Positions 36,491 through 45,104 are shown, counted from the stretch's first letter. The stretch is 64,000 bases of DNA from Chitinophaga pinensis (GCA_945862385.1 CAMAXV010000009.1:31668-95667); one strand, 5' to 3'. The notes: generated from the sequence alone by a model not told the origin. A program made the numbers and translations.

Positions 36491-37213
36491 TTATTGTGGT
36501 TTCACAACTGCAACCTGTGAGATGGCAATGTCTAGTGGCATACCAAGAATTTCCTCCAGGTTATAAACAGAATAATTGATTTCTTTTAGCAAGTTGATTT
36601 TTTTTGCAAGAAGATCATTGTATTTCTTCGTGGCAGCAGTGAATACTTCAAGGTCAACTTGATTGTTTTCAAACATGGTATTAACTCTGTCTAGTAGTAT
36701 TTTTTCATCCTGCAGCAATGATTCCTGCAATGCAAGAAGATATTTATTACTTATGTAATCTTGATAAAAAATCCTCACATTCCTTTTGATATTCAGAATA
36801 ATTGTTTGCTGATTTAATTTGGCCTGTTCTACAGCAATTTTTGATTTGTTCACTGCACTTTTATTGCCTGCAAACAATCCAAGAGGTAATGAAAGGTTGA
36901 TATTATATCTTGGCCAGAATGTGTTAAATTGAGTATTGATTCCCAATGTTCTGCCAAGCGTAAATTCATTCAGGTTAAAGTTCGGTGTAACATGATTTAA
37001 CCAAGCTGATTTTGCTTTTTTGACATCTTCTGATGCCATATCTATTGTTTTATCTGCAGACTGTACCATATAATTTTTGACGCTAAGTTCTGCCAGTTTT
37101 TCGGCTACTGGGTCCTGTAGACTAAAGCCAGGATTACTTATGTCATTGATAATTGATTGTGCTCCGGCATTTAATGAAATGCTTACAAGCATTAATGAAA
37201 GTAGCTTTTTCAT
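36491..37213 (-). CDS. Half-length TolC-like outer-membrane efflux protein
   Basis: A 240-residue protein with a signal peptide (1-18, ending AGAQ), roughly half the 430-490 residues of TolC-type channels. It contains one outer-membrane efflux repeat: two long helices around a short beta region (FWPRYNINLSLPLGLFAG, about 104-121) and a second helical pair with VNKSKIAVEQAKLNQQ. A full TolC protomer has two such repeats. The open frame ends cleanly at a stop, and no second half is visible nearby. Its start overlaps the Wzy-like gene by 4 bp, so it is translationally coupled to polysaccharide synthesis. It may serve in export in place of Wza, or act as a periplasmic scaffold. Confidence 0.72.
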   Translation of the reverse strand: MKKLLSLMLVSISLNAGAQSIINDISNPGFSLQDPVAEKLAELSVKNYMVQSADKTIDMASEDVKKAKSAWLNHVTPNFNLNEFTLGRTLGINTQFNTFWPRYNINLSLPLGLFAGNKSAVNKSKIAVEQAKLNQQTIILNIKRNVRIFYQDYISNKYLLALQESLLQDEKILLDRVNTMFENNQVDLEVFTAATKKYNDLLAKKINLLKEINYSVYNLEEILGMPLDIAISQVAVVKPQ

Positions 37214-38658
37214 GTTATTTTATTTTGAGGAAGGTTTAGTGAAGTTTTTAAAATTATTGATGCAGAACCATAAAATAAAAACGAGTCAGGAAATTGACCA
37301 ATAGCAACTTGAGCAAATTGAGCAACTGTAAAAATAAAGATGCACACAAGACAGCAAGAAATTAAAATTTTAATTTCTTGTTTGTCAGTATTAAAATATA
37401 CGTGCAGACCTTCTGCTAAAATTGAATAATATAAAACTAGCAAAAGAATTAATGCAATCCAGCCTAACTCTGTAGAGATTTTTAAATATCCACTGTCTGT
37501 TTCAAATCCTGCCAAATAGTGATTCGGATTATTTTTTAAGCCATTTCCTGAAGTAGTGCCAAGTCCACCACCAAAGGGATGAGTCAGCATATATGGTTGT
37601 ATTGATTTTCTGTTTACGTTTCGTACATTCAATGATGCTTCATTGTCAAAGTCAAATGCACTTCTGACCCTGTTGAGAGTTTGGTTACTATAAATTGGAA
37701 CAACCATAATAAAGGCGAATCCAATTAAAAAAAAGATTCCTAAAACTCTCGTGGCTAATTTGTTAATGGTTAATAGAAGAAAAAAAACTGTGCCAGCAGC
37801 AAATGCAAGATACGCAGTTCTTGTTCCGGAGAAAGCCATTCCCAAAAGAGAGATTCCCATGAATAAAATGTAAAAAACTGAAGTTCTGTTGATTTTTGAC
37901 TGTGCAATAAGAGCGACTAAAATCCCAGAAGTTACTGCCATTGTGATTCCAAAACTAGAAGGATCAGAAAATAATGAAAATTTTCGTTTTACTCCTGAAA
38001 TCATGAATAAAAGATTTTTCCTTAATTCTGATTGTTGTATATAGTTCAATTCAAAATCTGCAAATCCAAAAAATTGTTGATAACATCCGTAAGCAGCAGC
38101 AATTAGACTTAGGGTTATTAGAAAACGAGCATATTTGTAATGTTCTCTTACATTATCTAATCCAATATAAATGAGCAAAAAGAAACAATATAGGGATAAA
38201 ATTCTCTTGATTTCACTTATCCAACCCGACTTTGAACTTAACTCAGGATTGGCTACGCTGATGAGCATATAGAAAAGATATATAGAAAATATGATTGTAA
38301 ATGGCTTTTTGAAATAGGGCCCAAGCTGTTTATTATTTAATTTTTGAGATATTAGCATTCCTATTGTAGATGAAAATAGCAGTAATTCTATGATTGTCCC
38401 CCATGGAATGTCCTGATAAATTAATCTATTCAATGTAAATACCAAGAATCCCAAAGCTGTAGTTATATATAACCCAATTTGATATTTGTAAAGTGATAAA
38501 AAAACAGTAATTAATCCAACTAGAATAAAAATGGACAAAAGTCCAATGGTTAACCCATGAGCGTTCATGAGGTAAATTAAGGGTATACAGATTAATACAG
38601 AAAACAATAATATGCTCCTGTTATTTAATATCATGTTATGTGGCAGTAGTTTTTTCAA
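37210..38658 (-). CDS. O-antigen ligase / Wzy-type polymerase
   Basis: A 482-residue integral membrane protein with about 11-12 predicted helices and a larger periplasmic loop near residues 330-400 that contains HPFGGGLGTTSGNG and GFETDSGYLKISTELG. This loop with its conserved H, G and acidic residues is the Wzy_C region shared by O-antigen ligases and polymerases. Inside this cluster a polymerase role is more likely than lipid A-core ligation. The stop overlaps the start of the half-TolC gene. It is 106 bp from the preceding glycosyltransferase gene, so a second promoter is possible there. Confidence 0.85.
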   Translation of the reverse strand: MKKLLPHNMILNNRSILLFSVLICIPLIYLMNAHGLTIGLLSIFILVGLITVFLSLYKYQIGLYITTALGFLVFTLNRLIYQDIPWGTIIELLLFSSTIGMLISQKLNNKQLGPYFKKPFTIIFSIYLFYMLISVANPELSSKSGWISEIKRILSLYCFFLLIYIGLDNVREHYKYARFLITLSLIAAAYGCYQQFFGFADFELNYIQQSELRKNLLFMISGVKRKFSLFSDPSSFGITMAVTSGILVALIAQSKINRTSVFYILFMGISLLGMAFSGTRTAYLAFAAGTVFFLLLTINKLATRVLGIFFLIGFAFIMVVPIYSNQTLNRVRSAFDFDNEASLNVRNVNRKSIQPYMLTHPFGGGLGTTSGNGLKNNPNHYLAGFETDSGYLKISTELGWIALILLLVLYYSILAEGLHVYFNTDKQEIKILISCCLVCIFIFTVAQFAQVAIGQFPDSFLFYGSASIILKTSLNLPQNKIT

Positions 38659-38764
38659 TCTAGAAAAACATGATTTTGATGAATATTATGATTAACATTA
38701 ACGCCAATATTATATTTAAAAATAGTTGATGAAAATTTTGTTTTTTTTCTTTATTTATCATGAA

Positions 38765-39928
38765 CTAATTTTTTAAAAGGGCATAAATTTTATTAGTACA
38801 ATTATCCCAGCTATGATTTGACGCAAATGCTTTTCTTTTTTGAATTAGTTTATTGTCAAATTTGTACTCTAAAATTTCTTGGATGCAAGATTCGAATTCA
38901 TTTTCATCATTAAACAATGAGACAATTTCAGACCATCCAGACATAAAGGCAGTTTTAGTTGCAGCTACTGGTTTGCCCATATAAAGATATTCATCAATTT
39001 TTCTCGGATAGTTTCCCTCCGTCATGCCATTAATCAATTGGGGATTGATACAAACATCAATATGGTAAATATATTTCCATATTTCCTTTTCAGGTTTTGG
39101 GCCAAGGAAATATACATTAGGATATTCTTTAAGAGCTGATTTTTGGAATATTTCATCTAAAGGACCAACAAAAACCCAATTCCAATCTTTTCGTCGTTTA
39201 CAAACAGATTCCAGTAGTTTTATATCCAGTCGATATGATACAATATTGCCCACATAACCTATGGTTGGATATTTGTTTTTAGGAAAATCCTCTGGTATTT
39301 CAGCTACACCTTCCTGAAATAGATTAAAGTCACAACCCTGCCCAATGTCATGACTATTATTATTGAAAGGTTTCATGAGATTAGCGAGAAATGGAGAGTT
39401 CGCAACAATCAGATCGGCTTTAGTAGCAATTTGCTCTTCACATTTTTTTCCGTGTTTATTGAAATATTCATGTGTGCACAGGTTATCTCTTATATAATAA
39501 ATGAATTTGCTTGGTTTGATTAATTCTTTCAGGTATAAACCCCTTATAAAATCATTGTCAATAAACAATACTGGGTTATTCATTCCCAATTTTAATATTG
39601 CTTGCTTTATTTCTTTCGAAAGCTTCTTTCCGTTATAATAGTTTAATATTTGAAATGGTTTTTTGGGGAGCCAGTTGATTGACTCCATCACGGATTGGAT
39701 ATTCAGTACATATAAGTTTGTAGATGGATTAGAAATCCAGTCATCATTTTTAATTTTTTTCTTGGTATAGATTAAATTTTTAAATTGATTAATTCTGTCT
39801 GGTGCTCTGTTTATATAAAGAACCCTGTTTTGTTTTGCGAATTCCAAGGCCAAATTGTATGAGTTACTCCCGAGAGCATCTCCCCAATTTTGTAAACTCA
39901 TCATTAAAATATCCCGGCCTTTCATCAT
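38765..39928 (-). CDS. GT-B glycosyltransferase (TuaH-like)
   Basis: A 387-residue protein with a GT4-type C-terminal half: GYVGNIVSYRLDIKLLE (donor domain start), WVFVGPLDE, and PRKIDEYLYMGKPVAATKT, which supplies the glutamate expected to bind the nucleotide sugar. The N-terminal half starts MMKGRDILMMSLQNWGD, similar in style to TuaH and other transferases that begin with a disrupted acceptor domain. Donor and acceptor are unknown. Its start overlaps the stop of the Wzc-like gene by 4 bp, which couples it to the length-control protein. Confidence 0.8.
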   Translation of the reverse strand: MMKGRDILMMSLQNWGDALGSNSYNLALEFAKQNRVLYINRAPDRINQFKNLIYTKKKIKNDDWISNPSTNLYVLNIQSVMESINWLPKKPFQILNYYNGKKLSKEIKQAILKLGMNNPVLFIDNDFIRGLYLKELIKPSKFIYYIRDNLCTHEYFNKHGKKCEEQIATKADLIVANSPFLANLMKPFNNNSHDIGQGCDFNLFQEGVAEIPEDFPKNKYPTIGYVGNIVSYRLDIKLLESVCKRRKDWNWVFVGPLDEIFQKSALKEYPNVYFLGPKPEKEIWKYIYHIDVCINPQLINGMTEGNYPRKIDEYLYMGKPVAATKTAFMSGWSEIVSLFNDENEFESCIQEILEYKFDNKLIQKRKAFASNHSWDNCTNKIYALLKN

Positions 39929-42156
39929 TTATTTTTAATCTCTAATTCTTCGCTTGAAATTTTATTCAGTACAGCTCCGATAAATTTTTCAGTTACTGTT
40001 TTGAAGAATTTAATCGATTCTTTGTCAGAATGTTTAATAATCATACTCGCTGAGAAAATACCTATAATCCCTTCTGCATATTTAGCCAGCTCTTTTGTAT
40101 CCGTAAAACCGCTAAGAGGTGCTCCTTCAAGCAATATGAAGTCATAGGTTTTCAATAATTCTGGTAAATACTCAAGTATATTGTCTTTAGGAAGAATTTC
40201 TGATGGTGTATAATCCCCTCCCCGACAACCTATGATGTCGACATTCTCAAATCTGTTGGGACTAACATATTTCAGAATATCTTCCTTGTCAAGTTTTCCA
40301 GATTTAATTATAATGTTTTCAAGCGTTGGTTTAGCATTATTATACATTGTAAGATCATTGTTACAAAAATTTGTATCAATGATAAGAACCTTTTTATTAC
40401 TCAGGCTTAAACTGAGTGACAATGCTTGTATCAGTGTAGTTTTGCCCTGCTGAGGTTCAGTGCTGGTAAAAAGAATAACTCTTTTACCACTTTTTTCAAT
40501 TTCATACCTAAATTTTCTGAAAAACTCCTTGAATTTGTTACTTCTATTGGCCTGTTCCTGATTAAAACCTGTGATGTGATCCTTTAAATTTTTATCCTTT
40601 AGATCAATGAAGTTAATAGTTGCCAGTAATGGCAGCCCAGTCATTCTAATAAATTGCTCTGGGTTCTTAATTGATTGATCTAGTAATGCAAGGATAATGA
40701 AGAATAGCGAACTAATAATTGCACCCATAAAACCAGAAAGTAAAATGATAATTATTTTGTTACTTGCCTCGGGTTTTAGTGCAACTTGACCGAATAGCGT
40801 TTGTTTGAAATTAGAAATTCCTGTATCTGTTACGCTGCTGGCTTTTGTTGAACGCTCTTTTGCACTCATATATTCACCAGTGGCCCATTCTATGTCTTTG
40901 TCTAATTGTTCTAATCTTGCAGCTGAACTGTTACCCGTGGTTTTTGTGTAAGCAGTACCTGCAGTACTTGCTAATTTTTGTCTAAAAAATGCAATTTTTG
41001 ATGTGGTTGACTTCAAACTAGCTTCAAGTTCAATTTTTTTCTGAATGAGTGTGTTTCTCAAATTTGCTTGAGATGTTGTGGTACCTGGATTGGTTGTATT
41101 TGGTGCTTTCGCTGCTATTTGCATTTTTTTCTGCAAATCATCAAGCTGTGCCTTTTTTAGGGGATCATTTCCTCCCTCTTTCATGTATTTGTCATACAAG
41201 TCGTTATACTGGCGTCTAATTTCCGCAAATTGTCTGTTACTGTTTTCTGGGTTAGGTGCATTTACGTTTGGTGCTGGCAGACTTAATAACTGGGCTTCAA
41301 TTTCGGTAACCTGATAATTGATGCTTTGTTCTCTGGCTAACTCTTCAGCAAGACTTGTTTCATAAGAACTTGCTTGTGTCATTTTACTTGCGCCAACAAC
41401 ATTGGGATCAATTTTCACTGAAAAAGAATCCCGCATGAAATTCATTTTAATACGGATTTTTTCATCAAGCTCCTCTTTTCTCTTTTTAACAATTGAATCT
41501 ATAGTTGTTATAGACCCAATTGATCTAGATCTCATAGAATTGTCATAATACCTTAAAAATTCCTTGATTACACCATTTACAATAAATTCAGAATATTCAG
41601 ATTTGCCAGAAATAAAGGTAATATCTATGTAATCCGTTTTTTCAAGTCTTTTTACATTCAGATTTTCCTTTATGTTGTTAGTATTGTATCCAAGTTTAGA
41701 AATAAGTGTATTGACACTTTTCTGATCTGGGTCTTTTAAATCTAGCAGCAACATTTGTTCATAACTGCGATTTAATATGTCTATTGATTTATCCAATGTT
41801 AAGCCTTCTAATCCTTTCTCAGCAAATGTTTCTTGAATTTTATTTTGCATTTCAGGATCTGTCGAAAGTAGTTCATTCAAGACGATTCTATAAATGAGTA
41901 AGTTCAATACTTTCGGAGATTTTATATTTTCAATTACATTATTGAATTTTACATTTATTTGACTTTGGTCGAATATATTATCTGATAAGATGATTTCTTG
42001 ACTTAGGGTAAAACCAGTAGAAATCTGCGATTGAGATTTATACTTTTCCTTAATGGTGAATGTGAATAGAAAACCAATTATTAAAGTAATCAGGCTTGCT
42101 TTGAGGATAGTCCATTTGTTTCGCAGAAGAATGTTAAATAGGTAAACCAACTCCAT
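39925..42156 (-). CDS. Wzc-like chain-length protein with degenerate tyrosine-kinase domain
   Basis: A 743-residue inner-membrane protein. It has an N-terminal Wzz domain with a first membrane helix (about 17-34), a long periplasmic coiled region (about 200-440, rich in heptads), a second helix (about 470-490) and a cytoplasmic ATPase (558-743). Walker A is present as STEPQQGKTT (565-574). Walker A' reads IIDTNFCNND, with N596 where the second Asp of DxD is normal. Walker B reads FILLEGAP, with E677 in place of Asp. There is no C-terminal tyrosine cluster. It probably controls chain length and export, but kinase activity is doubtful. It is third in the minus-strand operon. Confidence 0.85.
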   Translation of the reverse strand: MELVYLFNILLRNKWTILKASLITLIIGFLFTFTIKEKYKSQSQISTGFTLSQEIILSDNIFDQSQINVKFNNVIENIKSPKVLNLLIYRIVLNELLSTDPEMQNKIQETFAEKGLEGLTLDKSIDILNRSYEQMLLLDLKDPDQKSVNTLISKLGYNTNNIKENLNVKRLEKTDYIDITFISGKSEYSEFIVNGVIKEFLRYYDNSMRSRSIGSITTIDSIVKKRKEELDEKIRIKMNFMRDSFSVKIDPNVVGASKMTQASSYETSLAEELAREQSINYQVTEIEAQLLSLPAPNVNAPNPENSNRQFAEIRRQYNDLYDKYMKEGGNDPLKKAQLDDLQKKMQIAAKAPNTTNPGTTTSQANLRNTLIQKKIELEASLKSTTSKIAFFRQKLASTAGTAYTKTTGNSSAARLEQLDKDIEWATGEYMSAKERSTKASSVTDTGISNFKQTLFGQVALKPEASNKIIIILLSGFMGAIISSLFFIILALLDQSIKNPEQFIRMTGLPLLATINFIDLKDKNLKDHITGFNQEQANRSNKFKEFFRKFRYEIEKSGKRVILFTSTEPQQGKTTLIQALSLSLSLSNKKVLIIDTNFCNNDLTMYNNAKPTLENIIIKSGKLDKEDILKYVSPNRFENVDIIGCRGGDYTPSEILPKDNILEYLPELLKTYDFILLEGAPLSGFTDTKELAKYAEGIIGIFSASMIIKHSDKESIKFFKTVTEKFIGAVLNKISSEELEIKNK

Positions 42157-42270
42157 GAGTGTACTAAATTAGATTGACTTTAAAAAGGTCACAGGAGATT
42201 GGATAGGGATTACAAATCTGTCTAAAAAAGTTGAATTTCGCAAGTAGAAGGTTATATAGTTATTTAAATA

Positions 42271-42284
42271 TCACAAAGTTGTGA
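42271..42284. promoter_or_regulatory. Short inverted repeat upstream of the Wzc-like gene
   Basis: TCACAA-AG-TTGTGA is a perfect 6-bp inverted repeat in the 149-bp gap between the GT2 and Wzc-like genes, flanked on both sides by TATTTAAA-like sequence. Its symmetry is compatible with a dimeric regulator. It could equally be chance in AT-rich DNA. Confidence 0.25.
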
Positions 42285-42305
42285 CAATCAATTATTTAAA
42301 ATGAA

Positions 42306-43475
42306 TTAATTATACTTATTTACCCTTACTGCCTTGTCCCAAATACCTGTTTGAGATACAAATAAGAATCGGATCAGGCCAAAGTACATGTTCAAATTCA
42401 TGAATAAAAAATAAAACGGAATACTGAATAATGGATGCTTCTTGTTTTTTGTATCCAACCATGCTCCTTTTAAAGCCAACAGATAAAAGCAGGATTGTGC
42501 AACGAATAATGTTATGAAGAACCAATGATTTTGTTGTGTTAAAACGATGAAATTTGTAAATAATATTAAAGGGAGAAGAAAGGGACAAATAATCCAGCGC
42601 AGGAAGCGATGAGAAATATATAAATAAGTTAATTTAGGATGTCTCCAGAATAAAAATAGTTCTTTTAAAAGAAAAACAGATTGAAAAGCCCCGGTAGCTA
42701 TTCTCCTTTTTCTTTTTTGTTCTTCACCGAGATTCTCTGAAGGATATTCACCGGCAATGGCTTCTTTACAATAAGCAATTTTCAATCCTTTCAAACAAAT
42801 TCTCATGGATATAACAAAATCGTCTAGTAATACTTCTTTAGGGGTGTGTGTATACAATTTAGTTCTAATGGCAAAAAGTTCACCCGCTGCCCCAACTGTT
42901 GAGTAAAAGTTTGAATCAAATTGTTTTAACCAGGATTCATATCGCCAGTACAATCCTTCCGCTTCAGTATTAGCTCCTCCGTTTTTCAGCCGAAACACTT
43001 TTTTTTCTCCGGCAACTCCACCAACTGATTGATCACGAAATTTTTCTGCGATGAACATAATGGCATCTGCATTTAAAAAAGTATTGGCATCGGAGAATAT
43101 CACTACGTCTGTTTTTACCCTTTTCATAGCCCTGTTGATAGCCATAGATTTGCCATCCCTTTCAGTATGATTCTGTACTTGGATTGCTGGATATTTGCTA
43201 ATCAATGGCACTGTAGCATCAGTTGAACCATCTGTGACAAATAAGAAATTTATCTTATCTTTTGGGTAAATAAGGCTGAGACTGTTACTGATTTTTTCTT
43301 CAATAATATCTTCTTCATTATATGCAGCAACAATAAATGTGACTGTTGGTAAGACGTTACTTTTAACCCATTTTGGCGCTGGACTTATTTTCATCCAAAG
43401 CCATGCTGGTATTATATATCCACCATATGAGAATATGCAAAGCAAACTAAATAATATTGTCAAATTAGCAGCCAA
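42306..43475 (-). CDS. Membrane GT2 processive-type glycosyltransferase
   Basis: A 389-residue enzyme related to hyaluronan/chitin/cellulose synthase-type GT2s. One N-terminal membrane helix (5-27) precedes the catalytic domain, which has TDGSTDAT (D82), SDANT (128-132), a DD pair at 218-219 and KRKRRIATG (254-262) where the Q/RxxRW motif is expected. The canonical tryptophan is missing from that motif. The C-terminus has at least three helices (about 285-375). It may start or extend a glycan directly across the membrane. The ATP-grasp gene ends 1 bp upstream, and the Wzc-like gene follows after 149 bp. Confidence 0.85.
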   Translation of the reverse strand: MAANLTILFSLLCIFSYGGYIIPAWLWMKISPAPKWVKSNVLPTVTFIVAAYNEEDIIEEKISNSLSLIYPKDKINFLFVTDGSTDATVPLISKYPAIQVQNHTERDGKSMAINRAMKRVKTDVVIFSDANTFLNADAIMFIAEKFRDQSVGGVAGEKKVFRLKNGGANTEAEGLYWRYESWLKQFDSNFYSTVGAAGELFAIRTKLYTHTPKEVLLDDFVISMRICLKGLKIAYCKEAIAGEYPSENLGEEQKRKRRIATGAFQSVFLLKELFLFWRHPKLTYLYISHRFLRWIICPFLLPLILFTNFIVLTQQNHWFFITLFVAQSCFYLLALKGAWLDTKNKKHPLFSIPFYFLFMNLNMYFGLIRFLFVSQTGIWDKAVRVNKYN

Positions 43476-44630
43476 TTATTTGTTTTTACCTATCAGTTTC
43501 CTAACATAATACATAATGATTTGATTCCAAAGTTCATTCACGATTCTTTTACTTAGATTTAGGTCATAGATAGGAATAAATTTCCAATATCCTTTTAGGT
43601 TTAGAAGCCAAATCATGATACTTTTCATATCTTTTTGCCAAAGTATTCTATGGAGGTCTTTGTAGAATAGTGCTACTTCAACTCTTTCTTTTAGTATTTC
43701 CATACTATTGAAACTATTTTCTAATTGGCCACTTACAATTTTTTCAATTGCTTTTATAAAATGGTAACGGCCAATGAATCTTGAGTAAGGCATCCATGAG
43801 TTGGGGCGAGGATCAACTTCAATTAAGTAATATATTGACTTTAGAATATCATAACGGAAACATATATTAACAAATGAATTTAATTTTAGAGTTTTACCTA
43901 TTTTTCTGAGTAGTGGATCAATATCTTTGTTTTCATAGTAAGATCTTTGTGTGCTATAGGAAAATTCATTTGCTGATACTTGTAAGACATTCGAAGAAAA
44001 ATATGCCATCATTTCCCCCTTATAAAATAATGCATCAACTCTGATCTCCTCTCCTTTGATATATTCCTGGATAATAACATTCTTATTTTCAGGAATTTTG
44101 TGAAGATTTGATTCAAATTCTTCCATGGTGTGACTAATAAACATGTCTGTTCCCCCCCAACTGAAATCAAGTTTATTGATTACAGGAAAAGTTAATGAAT
44201 TGCTTATTAGTTCAAGATCCTGCTTGTTGTTGTAGATTATAAAACCTGGGGTATCAATTTTATTTTCTTGACAAATTTCTGAAAATCCCTTTTTGGAACT
44301 CAGCATTTTTCTCTTGCTGATATCTTGTATTGGCATGATTTTTGAAAAATGTTCAATTTGTACCACTTCGTTCATATATCCAATAAGTCCATCGTCTGCA
44401 AGTATTACCCAATCATATTTGTTCTTATCAACTAAATCGATTAGAACTTTTCTATAGTGAACTAGCTCAACAGGGCTTTCTATCCTATTGTCATAGTATT
44501 TATTCGATATCAGCCATGATTTATTTGAACAAAAAACATCAACCGTGCATCCACCTTTTTTTAGCATAAAAGGAACCTCAGCGCAAGAATCCCAATTGCT
44601 ATAACAAGCGACAAGAACTTTGAATGACAT
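43476..44630 (-). CDS. ATP-grasp domain protein
   Basis: A 384-residue protein. An N-terminal Rossmann-like part (1-110, VLVACYSNWDSCAEV) is followed by an ATP-grasp fold (about 111-300). Visible elements are the lysine strand PVINKLDFSWGG, VIIQEYIKGEEIRVDA and the metal-binding IEVDPRPN. ATP-grasp ligases form carboxylate-amine or carboxylate-thiol bonds; in polysaccharide loci they may attach amino acids to sugars. The substrate is unknown. It is the first intact gene of the minus-strand operon and directly abuts the GT2 gene, with no gap. Base composition here is distinctly low: line 43681-43740 has 16 G/C in 60. Confidence 0.8.
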   Translation of the reverse strand: MSFKVLVACYSNWDSCAEVPFMLKKGGCTVDVFCSNKSWLISNKYYDNRIESPVELVHYRKVLIDLVDKNKYDWVILADDGLIGYMNEVVQIEHFSKIMPIQDISKRKMLSSKKGFSEICQENKIDTPGFIIYNNKQDLELISNSLTFPVINKLDFSWGGTDMFISHTMEEFESNLHKIPENKNVIIQEYIKGEEIRVDALFYKGEMMAYFSSNVLQVSANEFSYSTQRSYYENKDIDPLLRKIGKTLKLNSFVNICFRYDILKSIYYLIEVDPRPNSWMPYSRFIGRYHFIKAIEKIVSGQLENSFNSMEILKERVEVALFYKDLHRILWQKDMKSIMIWLLNLKGYWKFIPIYDLNLSKRIVNELWNQIIMYYVRKLIGKNK

Positions 44631-44793
44631 ATATATGATTTAAATATTAGTAATTTCTTTGTATGTGACTTTGCATATTTTGATTTCTATGCTCTTTCCA
44701 CATTGCTCTTAGTAGTAAATTTCAAACAAGAATATATTATGTTATAAATTTTAAATAGGCGAATATTGTGATTATTTTGAAAATATGCAACTA

Positions 44794-44820
44794 TTACATT
44801 CAAATTAATCTTGAATGTAA
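44794..44820. promoter_or_regulatory. Perfect 10-bp inverted repeat at the head of the polysaccharide operon
   Basis: TTACATTCAA (44794-44803) and TTGAATGTAA (44811-44820) are exact reverse complements separated by ATTAATC. The repeat lies 164 bp upstream of the ATP-grasp start and 23 bp downstream of the truncated GT14 frame. There is no T-run, so it does not look like a terminator. An operator or a recombination scar is possible. Confidence 0.5.
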
Positions 44821-44843
44821 ATGAATTTCCCCATCAGGATACA

Positions 44844-45104
44844 CTACTTTACAAGACTAGCTCCCTGAATTTCTTTCAAACCATTTATTGTTGCCTGCAC
44901 CAGACTATATGTTCCCCACCTGCACCGGACCCTTTTTTGAATAAAGAAAATGTTTTCTTCAGTCAGCAAATCACTGAATGCTTTGAGATTGACTTTTTTG
45001 TCGAGGTGGATATAGAAATCAGCTTCCGGATGCTGACAAAGGTCAATCAATATCCTCAGTTGGGATGGTAGTTTATGCGTTAATATCAGGTAGGCTATTC
45101 TCAT
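44844..45104 (-). pseudogene. Truncated GT14 (core-2/I-branching-type) glycosyltransferase remnant
   Basis: From the ATG at 45104 the frame encodes 86 residues beginning MRIAYLILTHKLPSQLRILI, then FYIHLDKK, FFIQKR and WGTYSLVQATINGLKE. This is the N-terminal quarter to third of the GT14-like beta-1,6-N-acetylglucosaminyltransferase family, normally about 290 residues in Bacteroidota. It stops abruptly after IQGASLVK, and the next 200 bp in this direction hold no continuation in any frame I checked. It lies at the head of the minus-strand polysaccharide operon and diverges from the Gfo/Idh/MocA gene, so it marks a deletion or insertion boundary. Confidence 0.75.

Noticed and set aside
44811..45071. 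86-codon plus-strand frame overlapping the GT14 remnant
   Set aside because: The opposite strand gives a clear GT14 N-terminus; this frame has no resemblance to a known protein.
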